From: Nitrosomonas sp.
GTDB lineage: Bacteria; Pseudomonadota; Gammaproteobacteria; Burkholderiales; Nitrosomonadaceae
Direction: 5' to 3'
DNA length: 61,535 nt
Assembly: GCF_022842015.1 (NCBI RefSeq)
Contig: NZ_JALHQJ010000006.1
Location: forward strand, 1-61,535
A program made the position numbers and the translations under genes. The notes under the pieces were generated by a model. The model saw nothing but the letters and a program-made list of their open reading frames with translations. It had not been told where the DNA came from and did no database searches. Positions 28,257 to 37,218 of this stretch are shown here, one piece after another. Positions within the stretch are counted from its first letter, which is position 1, and every line of letters starts with the position of its first letter.

Positions 28257-30398
28257 ATGTTAGTCAATATAAAAAAAATTCAAACTAGTTTCATTCGGCG
28301 AATTGCCGTAATTACTGCATTTTTCTTGGCAATTGCCGCCACCGGCATGAATACGCACGCACACACGCCTCATGATATGGTGCTTGCATTTGCTGCATCA
28401 CCAGACTATGCCAGTGACAAAACGATGTTTCTAGTAACCGATGGCGCATACACTGGCTGGCGTTACGATGAAATTCTGCGCTCAACTGATGGGGGACTTA
28501 ACTGGACCAATATTCCAAACGGAATGGATCATGCCTTCGAATATAGCGTTCTTCGCGTTTCACCAAAATTCAGTACCGACCAAACCGTATTTGCTGGTCT
28601 CAAAGGTAAAGGCGGCATTTATCGATCAACCAATCGCGGCGACTCTTGGGAGTCCTATAACACAGGACTCGCCGCTTCAAATTTGATTGTAAGAAAAATG
28701 GAAGTTGCTGAATCCAGCTCGGGTTATGTCCTTTTTTTCGCTGATGCCAACGGATCCCTTTTCCGCCGAACCAATACCAATGCAAATTGGGTTCAAGTAC
28801 TCGATAAAACTAATAAAGTGACTGTCATTGCGATCTCACCGGACTACGCCACCGATAACACTTTGGTGGTTGCAAGCGATACTGGTTACTTACGAAAATC
28901 CACCAACGGAGGTAATGACTGGACCGAATTAGGGAATCCGACAGGAACCATCATATACGATATGGCCATCGCACCAGGAAGCGCCGCGGAAATGTTCCTG
29001 ACCACCCCTAGCTTTGGGATTTTTTATAGCAGCGACGGTGGGAGCACCTTTATCAACAAAGGAAACAATTTACCTAACGAAGCGATCAATAATATAGCGA
29101 TTTCACCGAACTACGCGATTGATCGCACTGTGTATTGCACCAGCTTAAGGCAATCGGTATTTAAATCCACGGATAAAGGCAATAACTGGACACTGTTTAA
29201 TTCGGGAGCCAAGGTCACTCAACAAACTGGATTACTCAATGAAATGACGGATTTGCAAGTATCCCGAACATATGCAACCGATAAAACCGTTTTTTTACCG
29301 GTATTCGACGGACTATTTATCTCGAAAAACAGTGGCACTACCTGGCAGCAAAGACAAACGCGCATGGGCCTGATGACGGGACTTGCGTTATCCACTAGTT
29401 TCAACAGTGATCAAGATATGATTGCCACAACATATGTCGGCAGGGGAATAGCCATTTCTGCTAATGGCGGTACAACCTGGTCTACCAGTGGCTGGCCCAA
29501 CCCATCGGGGCGGAAGATGAATTTTTTCGATTCACAGATCGTGAAAAATCCCAACGGTAGTCAAACTGTGGTTTCAGCAACCAATAGTTACGTAGGAAGT
29601 TCTTTAGATTTCGGAGCGAGCTGGACAGTCAAGTTTGTGCCTCGATTTCCTGCCATAAACCCAGACCTTGTTACTTTTACCAGTCTAGCCGCATCACCTA
29701 ACTTTGCTAATGACAAAGAGATTTATCTTGGCTCGAGATTTCATGGCGTACTGCACACAAAAGACGCTGGAAAAACTTGGCAGCTGCAGCGTGGCGTACC
29801 ACTGACTAATCCAGTTACAAACATAGGAGTGTCGCCTAATTACGCTAATGACCGCACTACATTTGTCGCCACACGTTCAGGTCAGGTATGGCGCACTCAG
29901 AATGGCGGAGATACTTTCTTGCGAGTAGGCACTAGCTCAATCATATCCACCGGATCGGTTGGACAAAGGTATACGTGGGTTGCAGTATCTCCGCAATTCG
30001 CGACTGATAATCTTGTTCTTGTTGGCACAAATAATGGTATTTACCGCTCAATTGATGGCGGCACCACCTGGACAAAAGAAATCCACGCTTCAGTTGGATC
30101 AAATGCTGTCGTTCAACAAGTGGAATTTTCGCCAAACTTTGGTACTGATCGAAAAGCCTTTATTAATGTCCGTGGTAAAGGTTTATTTCGCGTGAATTTG
30201 AATGGAGGTGGAGCAGTAGTATCTTCACTGAACACGACTTTATCGTTACTTACAAACGAAAATATTCAGTTTACTGAATTTCAGGTATCGCCCACTTATG
30301 CGGTGGATTCTACGATTGTAGGCGCTGCCAGAAAAAGTATCTATAAATCAACCAATGGTGGATCAACCTGGGCAGTAGCAGGATTTCCCGACAATTAA
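28257..30398 (+). CDS. Secreted Asp-box beta-propeller protein, paralogue 1
   Basis: A protein of about 713 residues starting at the ATG at 28257, where GAGGG stands seven bases upstream. The frame is open to 28212 but without a site there. A Sec signal peptide ends at THA, predicting a mature N-terminus His-Thr-Pro-His. The body has about twelve Asp-box (BNR) signatures of the Ser-x-Asp-x-Gly-x-Thr-Trp kind, alternating with 'SPxYAxDxT' segments. That is the repeat pattern of Ycf48, GH74 and sortilin-type propellers and suggests two propeller domains. No catalytic residues can be assigned, so function is unknown. It is a tandem paralogue of 31205-33349 and ends at a large hairpin. Confidence 0.85.
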   Translation: MLVNIKKIQTSFIRRIAVITAFFLAIAATGMNTHAHTPHDMVLAFAASPDYASDKTMFLVTDGAYTGWRYDEILRSTDGGLNWTNIPNGMDHAFEYSVLRVSPKFSTDQTVFAGLKGKGGIYRSTNRGDSWESYNTGLAASNLIVRKMEVAESSSGYVLFFADANGSLFRRTNTNANWVQVLDKTNKVTVIAISPDYATDNTLVVASDTGYLRKSTNGGNDWTELGNPTGTIIYDMAIAPGSAAEMFLTTPSFGIFYSSDGGSTFINKGNNLPNEAINNIAISPNYAIDRTVYCTSLRQSVFKSTDKGNNWTLFNSGAKVTQQTGLLNEMTDLQVSRTYATDKTVFLPVFDGLFISKNSGTTWQQRQTRMGLMTGLALSTSFNSDQDMIATTYVGRGIAISANGGTTWSTSGWPNPSGRKMNFFDSQIVKNPNGSQTVVSATNSYVGSSLDFGASWTVKFVPRFPAINPDLVTFTSLAASPNFANDKEIYLGSRFHGVLHTKDAGKTWQLQRGVPLTNPVTNIGVSPNYANDRTTFVATRSGQVWRTQNGGDTFLRVGTSSIISTGSVGQRYTWVAVSPQFATDNLVLVGTNNGIYRSIDGGTTWTKEIHASVGSNAVVQQVEFSPNFGTDRKAFINVRGKGLFRVNLNGGGAVVSSLNTTLSLLTNENIQFTEFQVSPTYAVDSTIVGAARKSIYKSTNGGSTWAVAGFPDN

Positions 30399-30456
30399 TT
30401 GTAATTGACAATTACAAGAGTTCTAGACTAACAAAAGAAAGTTAGTCTAGAACTCT
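30399..30456 (+). terminator. Two overlapping perfect hairpins right after the stop codon
   Basis: TTGTAATT/AATTACAA (30399-30406 and 30410-30417, 3-base loop) is followed by a perfect 16-bp stem, 30417-30432 with 30441-30456, around the A-rich loop AAAAGAAA. The two stems share one base, so they abut or compete. There is no T run after the large stem. It should at least protect the 3' end and may terminate in either direction. Confidence 0.6.
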
Positions 30457-31204
30457 CAGTGAATCCCAAATTGTAAGCAGAGTAAACCCAATTATTATCC
30501 AATAAGGTCGCTTTGTAGCGCCTCCGAAAAAGCTGGCCGCTGAGTCATACGGTGATTTAAAAAGAAGATGACAATAATTATCCATCAAACCGTGTTATTG
30601 CACAGATTCTTAAAACTCTTAACTGCCTAATCTTCATAAATATTTACGCGGCAGTCTCCAAGTGATGTGATGTGATAAAGCGCATCTCCGGTGTAATCCG
30701 GAGGTTTATCCAGTTACCACAGTAAAACTTTTGAGGTTGCACGCAGGTCGTATGAGTTCAGGGATGAAATACAACACAACTAAATTGATGTGACCAATAC
30801 GAATTGACGCGCTGATTTGCTGTGCACTCAGAATTTCTGAGAACTGCTTTCATATCTGGGAAGCTTACATCTTTTGGAAACGCGCATTCTCAGAATATAC
30901 AATGAAAATTAAAAATACCTGTTTAGTTATTTGTAGTAATAGCTTCAGTAACAAATAAAGGCACGCAACGTATTGTATTTTATTTAACAATTCATCCAAA
31001 AGATCCTGTTGTTGGGATATATGTACTAGAAAAAAGGTCACAATGACCTATTGGTATATAGAAGCATTTCCACTACCCTTAATCTTCACCTTACGAGATT
31101 AATCTACTACGAAGAGATTCAGGGCTTATCAATTAATTCGTAGCAAAAACTTCATTTGATGGAGTCAATAATCAATGAGCAACCAAAACTTGAAGGATTA
31201 AACA
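30457..31204. other. Noncoding stretch between the two propeller genes
   Basis: About 750 bases without a convincing gene. It contains a perfect 6-bp stem-loop (CTCCGG/CCGGAG, 30686-30703), the second copy of the shared upstream element (30698-30739), and from about 31100 a region alignable with that before the first propeller gene. Compared with the first leader, roughly 250 extra bases lie between the shared element and the aligned proximal region. Confidence 0.5.
30698..30739. repeat. Upstream element shared by both propeller genes, copy 2
   Basis: It carries GGAGGT and the exact 19-mer AGTAAAACTTTTGAGGTTG (30721-30739) seen before the first propeller gene. In this copy the GGAG also forms the right arm of the hairpin at 30686-30703. 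Confidence 0.7.
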
Positions 31205-33349
31205 ATGCTATTTAAATTAAACAAAATTCAAATCAATGTCACGCGGCAAATTGCCGTGATTACCGCATTTTTCTTGTCAATTGGTATCATCGGCATGAAT
31301 GCGCATGCGCACACGCCTCATGATATGGTATACGCATTTGCCGCATCACCTAATTATGCCAACGATGGAACGATGTTTCTTATAACCGATGGCGCATACA
31401 CTGGCTGGCGTTACAATGAAATTCTGCGCTCAACTGACAGGGGACTTAGCTGGACCGATATTCCGAATGGAATGGATCATCCCTTCGAATATAGCGTTCT
31501 TCGCGTCTCACCGAAGTTTGCTAGCGATCAAACTGTTTTTGCGGGCCTCAAAGGCAAAGGCGGCATCTATCGATCAACAACACGGGGTGATTCCTGGGAG
31601 CCCTATAACACCGGACTTGCTGCTTGGAACATGATTGTAAGGCAAATGGAGGTTGCTGAATCCAGCTCGGGTTATGTGCTTTTTTTCGCTGATGCCAATG
31701 GAGCCCTTTTCCGCCGCGCCAACACCGATGCAAATTGGGTTCAGGTACTCGACAAAACCAATAAAGTAACTGTCATTGCGGTTTCACCGGACTATGCCAC
31801 TGATAACACTTTAGTGATTGCAAGCAGTACGGGTTACTTACAAAAATCCACCAACGGAGGTAATGACTGGAGCGTGTTAGGGAACCCAACAGGATCCATC
31901 ATCTACGATATGGTCATCGCACCAGGAAACGCTGCTGAAATATTCTTGGCTACTCCAAGCTTTGGGATTTTTTATAGCAGTGATGGAGGAAGTACATTCG
32001 TTAACAAAGGAACTAATCTCCCCAATGAAGCGATTAACAATATAGCGGTTTCACCAAACTACGCGATCGATCGCACAATATTTTGCACCAGCCTGACTCA
32101 ATCGGTATTCAAATCCACAGACAGCGGCGATAATTGGACGCTGTTCAATTCTGGAGCCAAAATAACCAAACAGACATCATTACTCAATGAATTAACTGAC
32201 TTGCAGGTATCTCGAACATACGCAACGGATAATACCATTTTTTTACCGGTATTCGATGGACTATTCTTATCGCAAAATGGTGGCAGCACATGGAAGCAAA
32301 GACAAAAAACACGAAGGGGCATATTGACTGGGCTTGCGTTATCTTCAAGTTTCAACAATGATCAAAAGATGATTGCCACAATGTATGTCGGAAGAAGCAT
32401 AGCCATTTCTGGTGATGGCGGCACAATGTGGTCTACCAGTGGTTGGCCAAATCCAAAAGGACGGAAGATGAATTTTTTCGATTCTCAGATCGTAAAAAAT
32501 CCCAACGGAACCCAAACAGTCATTTCTGCAACCGCTGGGCGTGTGGGGAACTCCACCAATTTTGGGGACAGTTGGACCGTTAAATTTGTGCCCCGATTTC
32601 CTGCCATAAATCCGGGTCTCGTCACTTTCACGACGCTGGCAGCATCACCGAACTTTGCTAACGATAAGGAGATTTATCTCGGCTCGAGATTTCATGGCGT
32701 ACTGCAAACAAAAGACGCTGGAAAAACCTGGCGCTTGCAACATGGCGTTCCACTGAATCATCCAACTACAAGCGTGGCCGTATCACCCAATTATGCCAAC
32801 GACCGCACTGCATTTGCCGCTACCCGCAGTGGACAAATATGGCGCACTCAGGATGGCGGAGATACGTTCTTACGCGTAGGCGCTAGTTCAATCATATCGA
32901 CTGGATGGGTTGGGCAAAGATATACGTGGGTTGCAATATCTCCGCAGTTCGCAACCGATAATCTTGTACTTGTTGGTACAAATAATGGCATTTACCGCTC
33001 AATTGATGGCGGCACCACCTGGACAAAAGAAACCCATACTTCAGTTGGATCAAATGCCGTTATTCAACAAGTGGAATTTTCGCCAAACTTCGGCGCTGAT
33101 CGAAAGGCCTTCGTTAATGTCCGTGGCAAAGGCCTATTTCGCGTGAACCTGAATGGTGCAGGAGCAGTAACTGCTTCTCTGAACACGACTTTATCACTAC
33201 TTAAAAATGAGAATGTTCAATTCACCGAGTTCCAGATATCGCCCACCTACGCAGCGGATTCTACAATTCTAGGGGCGGCAAGAGAACGCATCTATAAGTC
33301 AACAGACGGTGGTTTAACTTGGGCAGTAGCAGGACTCCCGGATAATTGA
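31205..33349 (+). CDS. Secreted Asp-box beta-propeller protein, paralogue 2
   Basis: A 714-residue protein with AAGGA eight bases before the ATG. It matches the upstream paralogue along its whole length, with roughly five of six residues identical by eye, and the match includes the signal peptide, the predicted mature start His-Thr-Pro-His after AHA, and the Asp-box series. Differences are spread evenly, and one extra residue occurs in the middle (QKTRRG against QTRMG). This suggests an old duplication kept under selection rather than a recent copy or a decaying one. Substrate or binding partner is unknown. The mature protein should be periplasmic or extracellular, with no visible anchor at the C-terminus. 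Confidence 0.85.
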   Translation: MLFKLNKIQINVTRQIAVITAFFLSIGIIGMNAHAHTPHDMVYAFAASPNYANDGTMFLITDGAYTGWRYNEILRSTDRGLSWTDIPNGMDHPFEYSVLRVSPKFASDQTVFAGLKGKGGIYRSTTRGDSWEPYNTGLAAWNMIVRQMEVAESSSGYVLFFADANGALFRRANTDANWVQVLDKTNKVTVIAVSPDYATDNTLVIASSTGYLQKSTNGGNDWSVLGNPTGSIIYDMVIAPGNAAEIFLATPSFGIFYSSDGGSTFVNKGTNLPNEAINNIAVSPNYAIDRTIFCTSLTQSVFKSTDSGDNWTLFNSGAKITKQTSLLNELTDLQVSRTYATDNTIFLPVFDGLFLSQNGGSTWKQRQKTRRGILTGLALSSSFNNDQKMIATMYVGRSIAISGDGGTMWSTSGWPNPKGRKMNFFDSQIVKNPNGTQTVISATAGRVGNSTNFGDSWTVKFVPRFPAINPGLVTFTTLAASPNFANDKEIYLGSRFHGVLQTKDAGKTWRLQHGVPLNHPTTSVAVSPNYANDRTAFAATRSGQIWRTQDGGDTFLRVGASSIISTGWVGQRYTWVAISPQFATDNLVLVGTNNGIYRSIDGGTTWTKETHTSVGSNAVIQQVEFSPNFGADRKAFVNVRGKGLFRVNLNGAGAVTASLNTTLSLLKNENVQFTEFQISPTYAADSTILGAARERIYKSTDGGLTWAVAGLPDN

Positions 33350-33366
33350 TAAGCTGATGATAAAAC

Positions 33367-33400
33367 ATAATCCCAAACGGTCTAGGCCGGGAGGGATTAT
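33367..33400. terminator. Stem-loop between convergent genes
   Basis: ATAATCCC (33367-33374) pairs with GGGATTAT (33393-33400) around an 18-base loop. It lies between the second propeller gene and the convergent uvrD gene. No T run follows, so it is a probable but not certain terminator. Confidence 0.45.
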
Positions 33401-33451
33401 CCGTAACTGAGTTTTTGTTGAAACTACACCTGCACAACAAGCGTTCCTTGT

Positions 33452-35653
33452 CTAAACTACCGTCAACTTTGCATATTCAAGCAATAACCATTTCATTCCA
33501 ACGTGATCAAAATTTACCTGCACTCTCGCATCGCTGCCGCAACCTTCACAACTGACAATAACACCGACACCGAATTTCGCATGCATCACGTTCTGTCCGA
33601 TTCTCCACGCGCTGCTAGCGGATCTTGATTGGATATTTGACGAAGCTCTTAATACGTTTGCAGCGGTTTGGTTGGCCGAATTTGAATAATAGGACGTATT
33701 CAGGCTCCTCGGTGTTGGCTGCAGCCACTTAAGGCAGCTTTGCGGAATTTCATCGAAAAAACGTGATGCAATGTTATATCGAGTTTGGCCATGTAACATT
33801 CGGCTTTGCGTAAAACTAAGATATAGCCGACGACGTGCGCGTGTCATGGCGACATACATTAAGCGCCTTTCCTCCGCGATACCATTACTTTCATTCAGGC
33901 TGTTTTCATGTGGGAAAAGCCCTTCCTCCATTCCACTCAGAAACACAGTGTGAAACTCCAGTCCTTTGGCTGCATGAACGGTCATCAGTTGCAGCGCATC
34001 CTGGCCGCTGCCGGCCTGATGCTCACCTGCTTCCAGCGAAGCATGCGCCAGAAACTCGGACAGACTGTCATTTTCAGCTTCATGCACAAAACTGGTTGCT
34101 GCGTTGATTAACTCATTTAAATTTTCTCGCCTTTCCTCACTTTCACGCTCTTTGGCGTAATGCAGCAATAACTCACTATGATTCAGCATCTGCTCCACAA
34201 TCTGAGGCAACTGTAATTCGCCGCAGCTTTGACGCATCGTCACGATCAAAAATACAAACTTGGCAATGCCTTTTAAGGATTTCTGCGGTTCTTGCAGCAA
34301 TGTCGTTTCACCACCACATTTTTGCAACGCCGCCGCCCACAGACTACTACTTCGGGCTTTGGCATCATCTTGTAATTGCTCCAGGCTACGGGCACCTATA
34401 CCGCGCGCCGGAAAGTTAATGACGCGCAATAAAGCGCTATCATCATCAGGATTAGCAATTAAGCGTAAATAGGCTAATGCATGCTTGATTTCCTGGCGGT
34501 CAAAGAACCGCATGCCCCCATAGACACGATAGGGTATTGCAGCATTAAACAAGCTGTGTTCAAGCACCCGAGATTGCGCATTGGATCGGTACAGTAGCGC
34601 CATTTCTGATAAACCGATACCCTCCGCATGCAAGGTTTTGACTTCCTCAACAATAAATGCAGCTTCATCGAAATCATTTGACGCGTTGTAGACGCGCAAC
34701 GGCTCGCCTCTTCCTTCTGCAGTCCAAAGATTTTTCCCCAGACGCTCACTATTATTTTCAATCAATGCATTAGCTGCATCCAAGATATTGCCATGTGAAC
34801 GGTAATTTTGCTCCAGCTTGATAACTTTGGTGATACCGAAATCATGCTCAAACTCTTTCATGTTACCGCTGTACGCGCCGCGGAACGCATAAATACTTTG
34901 GTCATCGTCACCGACCGCAAAGACTGCTGCAGCATTCTTGGTTCCTGTTCCTGCCAGCAATTTCAGCCATTTATACTGCAATGGATTAGTATCCTGAAAT
35001 TCATCCACCAAAATATGATTGAAACGCTCTCGGTAATGCTGGCATAAGATTTCATTGCGGCTCAGCAATTCATAACTGCGTAGCAGCAATTCGGCAAAAT
35101 CCACAGCACCCTCTTTATGACATTGCTGCTCATATGCTTGATAAAATTCAAACATTTGGCGCGAGAAAACATCATCGATCGTGACATAGGCAGCCCGCAA
35201 TCCAGATTCTTTGGCATTATTGATAAACCACTGTACTTGACGCGGCGGGAATTTCTTATCGTCAGCGGACAAACTTTTCAGAATACGCTTAATTGAAGCT
35301 AATTGATCAGCAGAATCCAGAATCTGAAACGCCTGAAGCAAACCTGCATCTTGATAATGGGTACGCAACATGCGGTGACACAGCCCATGAAATGTTCCGA
35401 TCCACATTCCGCGCGGATTAATCGGCAGCATAGCTGTAATCCGCGCCAGCATCTCCTTGGCGGCTTTATTGGTAAACGTTACAGCTAGAATGCCATGCGG
35501 ATTTACTTGCCCTGATTGGATCAAATGTGCGACGCGCGTTGTCAATACGCGTGTCTTGCCGCTACCAGCGCCAGCCAGAACCAATACAGACTGGTGCGGC
35601 AGCGTAATCGCCTCCAGTTGCTGCGGATTCAGGTCGGACAATAGAGAAGTCAT
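33452..35653 (-). CDS. uvrD: DNA helicase II, UvrD/PcrA type
   Basis: A 733-residue superfamily 1A 3'-5' DNA helicase acting in nucleotide excision repair and mismatch repair and in clearing proteins from DNA. Visible motifs are Walker A AGAGSGKT (residues ~27-34), AVTFTNKAAKEM, VDEFQDTN, GDDDQSIYAFRGA, QNYRSHGNI, TVHAAKGLEF, GMEEGLFPH and VAMTRAR. The C-terminal segment VMHAKFGVGVIVSCEG through the end is the small Tudor-like domain found in UvrD and PcrA but not Rep, which supports the name. It is monocistronic and convergent with the propeller genes. Its start is ordinary, with a weak ribosome binding site. Confidence 0.93.
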   Translation of the reverse strand: MTSLLSDLNPQQLEAITLPHQSVLVLAGAGSGKTRVLTTRVAHLIQSGQVNPHGILAVTFTNKAAKEMLARITAMLPINPRGMWIGTFHGLCHRMLRTHYQDAGLLQAFQILDSADQLASIKRILKSLSADDKKFPPRQVQWFINNAKESGLRAAYVTIDDVFSRQMFEFYQAYEQQCHKEGAVDFAELLLRSYELLSRNEILCQHYRERFNHILVDEFQDTNPLQYKWLKLLAGTGTKNAAAVFAVGDDDQSIYAFRGAYSGNMKEFEHDFGITKVIKLEQNYRSHGNILDAANALIENNSERLGKNLWTAEGRGEPLRVYNASNDFDEAAFIVEEVKTLHAEGIGLSEMALLYRSNAQSRVLEHSLFNAAIPYRVYGGMRFFDRQEIKHALAYLRLIANPDDDSALLRVINFPARGIGARSLEQLQDDAKARSSSLWAAALQKCGGETTLLQEPQKSLKGIAKFVFLIVTMRQSCGELQLPQIVEQMLNHSELLLHYAKERESEERRENLNELINAATSFVHEAENDSLSEFLAHASLEAGEHQAGSGQDALQLMTVHAAKGLEFHTVFLSGMEEGLFPHENSLNESNGIAEERRLMYVAMTRARRRLYLSFTQSRMLHGQTRYNIASRFFDEIPQSCLKWLQPTPRSLNTSYYSNSANQTAANVLRASSNIQSRSASSAWRIGQNVMHAKFGVGVIVSCEGCGSDARVQVNFDHVGMKWLLLEYAKLTVV

Positions 35654-35800
35654 GGACCAATAAAGTCTAGTATAGCCTGAGCATATTTGAAGACAACTGT
35701 ATGAATTGAATTTCTAACACTTTGACTAATCCAGAATCCGATAAATGAATATCAACATATTATCGCGACTCATGAATTAATCGAAGTTGATCAAAAATTG

Positions 35801-36670
35801 TTAGGCTCTACTTTTAGCGACAATATTCAGAATTACTGGTGTCAGTATGAGTTCAATCGCCATACCCATTTTCCCACCGGGAACAACAATAGTATTCGGA
35901 CGCGACATGAACGAGTCATGAATCATTCTCAACAAGAAAGGAAAATCCGCCATCCCTGGATTTCTAAAACGAATTACAACGAGACTTTCATCCAGCGTTG
36001 GAATTTCACGTGCAATAAACGGATTGGACGTATCAACCGTAGGTACACGTTGGAAGTTGATATGTGTTCGAGAAAATTGCGGTGTGATGTAATGCACGTA
36101 ATCATGCATACGGCGCAGAATGGTGTGAGTTACTGCTTCCGTTGAATAACCTCGCGCACTGGTGTCGCGAAATATTTTCTGAATCCATTCCAGATTAACA
36201 ATCGGAACCACGCCAACTAGCAAATCCACGTACTTGGCAACATCGGCCGAATCACTTTTAGCGCCACCGTGCAATCCCTCATAAAACAATAAGTCGGAGC
36301 CCGCTGGAATCGGTGACCATGGAGTAAACGTACCAGCTTTTTGCTGCCATGGACTGGCTTCTTCATCGTTATGTAAATATAGGCGCGTCTGGCCGCTGCC
36401 GTTATTGCTATATTCCTTAAATAACGCTTCCAACTTCTCAAATTCATTGGCTTCCGGGCCAAAATGACTGATCGGACGCCCATTATTTTTTTCTGATTCC
36501 GCCACAGCTAATTTCATCGCATCGCGATCATAGCGATGAAAGCTATCGCCTTCTACAATAACCGCTTTTAGTTTCTCGCGACGGAAAATATGTTCAAAAC
36601 TGGATTTTACCGTTGAGGTGCCTGCACCTGACGATCCGGTAACGGCGATAACCGGGTGTTTTTGCGACAT
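35801..36670 (-). CDS. cbbP: Phosphoribulokinase, bacterial class I
   Basis: A 289-residue phosphoribulokinase, which uses ATP to make ribulose-1,5-bisphosphate for RuBisCO in the Calvin cycle. The Walker A loop GSSGAGTS (residues 12-19), the EGDSFHRYDRD segment and the length are typical of the octameric proteobacterial class. AGGAGA precedes the ATG. The gene stands alone, away from any RuBisCO or cbb genes in the window, as happens in several nitrifiers. An inverted repeat at 36701-36716 lies just upstream and an orphan terminator a little further. Its presence is the strongest sign here of an autotroph. Confidence 0.93.
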   Translation of the reverse strand: MSQKHPVIAVTGSSGAGTSTVKSSFEHIFRREKLKAVIVEGDSFHRYDRDAMKLAVAESEKNNGRPISHFGPEANEFEKLEALFKEYSNNGSGQTRLYLHNDEEASPWQQKAGTFTPWSPIPAGSDLLFYEGLHGGAKSDSADVAKYVDLLVGVVPIVNLEWIQKIFRDTSARGYSTEAVTHTILRRMHDYVHYITPQFSRTHINFQRVPTVDTSNPFIAREIPTLDESLVVIRFRNPGMADFPFLLRMIHDSFMSRPNTIVVPGGKMGMAIELILTPVILNIVAKSRA

Positions 36671-36700
36671 TCGAATTTTCTCCTAAAAAATACATTTATC

Positions 36701-36716
36701 GTACCAAGCAAGGTAC
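36701..36716. promoter_or_regulatory. Inverted repeat upstream of phosphoribulokinase
   Basis: GTACC and GGTAC flank AAGCAA, ending about 30 bases before the phosphoribulokinase ATG. It could be an operator or a short leader hairpin. It does not look like a CbbR T-N11-A site. Confidence 0.3.
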
Positions 36717-36784
36717 AGGGTAATTCTATTTTGTGTATGATACTTCTTTCTCGTCTGATTTGGCAGCGAGGATTAAATTTTTTG

Positions 36785-36830
36785 ATGCTATCAGTTCAAA
36801 GCAACCGCATTAAACTGGTAGCATTTTTAT
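36785..36830 (+). terminator. Orphan intrinsic-terminator-like hairpin
   Basis: ATGCTATCAGTT (36785-36796) pairs over all 12 positions, one of them G-T, with AACTGGTAGCAT (36813-36824), followed directly by TTTTTA on the plus strand. No plus-strand gene precedes it, because the phosphoribulokinase gene upstream runs the other way. It may therefore end a small RNA. Confidence 0.5.
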
Positions 36831-37218
36831 CAAGCTAGGTTAACTGTGCACTAATAACAAGTATATTGTATACCAAGAGTCCACAGTAATCGTCGTCTGC
36901 GGCCACTTATATTAGAAGGACATGTAAAGTATAGCGGCCGTTGATTATCATTTTATTCCCCTTTTTATAAGGAATCCGGTATCAATGATTTTGCATCGAC
37001 TGAAACTTTTATATGATATCTGACATGAAGAAACCACAGCTTCAATGAACAGGATTATCAAACGAATAATAACTCAGTATCATTTTGAGCTAGAATATAT
37101 AATCAGGCAGGACTATTGAATCGTCTTTCATCAAAAATCTTGCGCAAGACAACTGAAATTCAATTTTTTACAACAAGATACATAAACACACATTAAGATA
37201 AGAACATAGGAGTCAACT

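Larger units (their letters stand above)
36671..37218. other. Intergenic region upstream of phosphoribulokinase
   Basis: About 550 bases between divergent genes. Besides the inverted repeat (36701-36716) and the terminator-like hairpin (36785-36830), the stretch 36840-37200 is AT-rich with no recognised element. A 60-codon plus-strand ORF at 36656-36838 overlaps the phosphoribulokinase start and lacks a ribosome binding site. It is not called. Confidence 0.4.

Noticed and set aside
30660-30745. Second riboswitch-like leader before propeller paralogue 2
   Set aside because: It has a good small hairpin and GGAGG, but none of the conserved aptamer strands seen at 52749-52812, and the hairpin is not kept in the first paralogue's leader.
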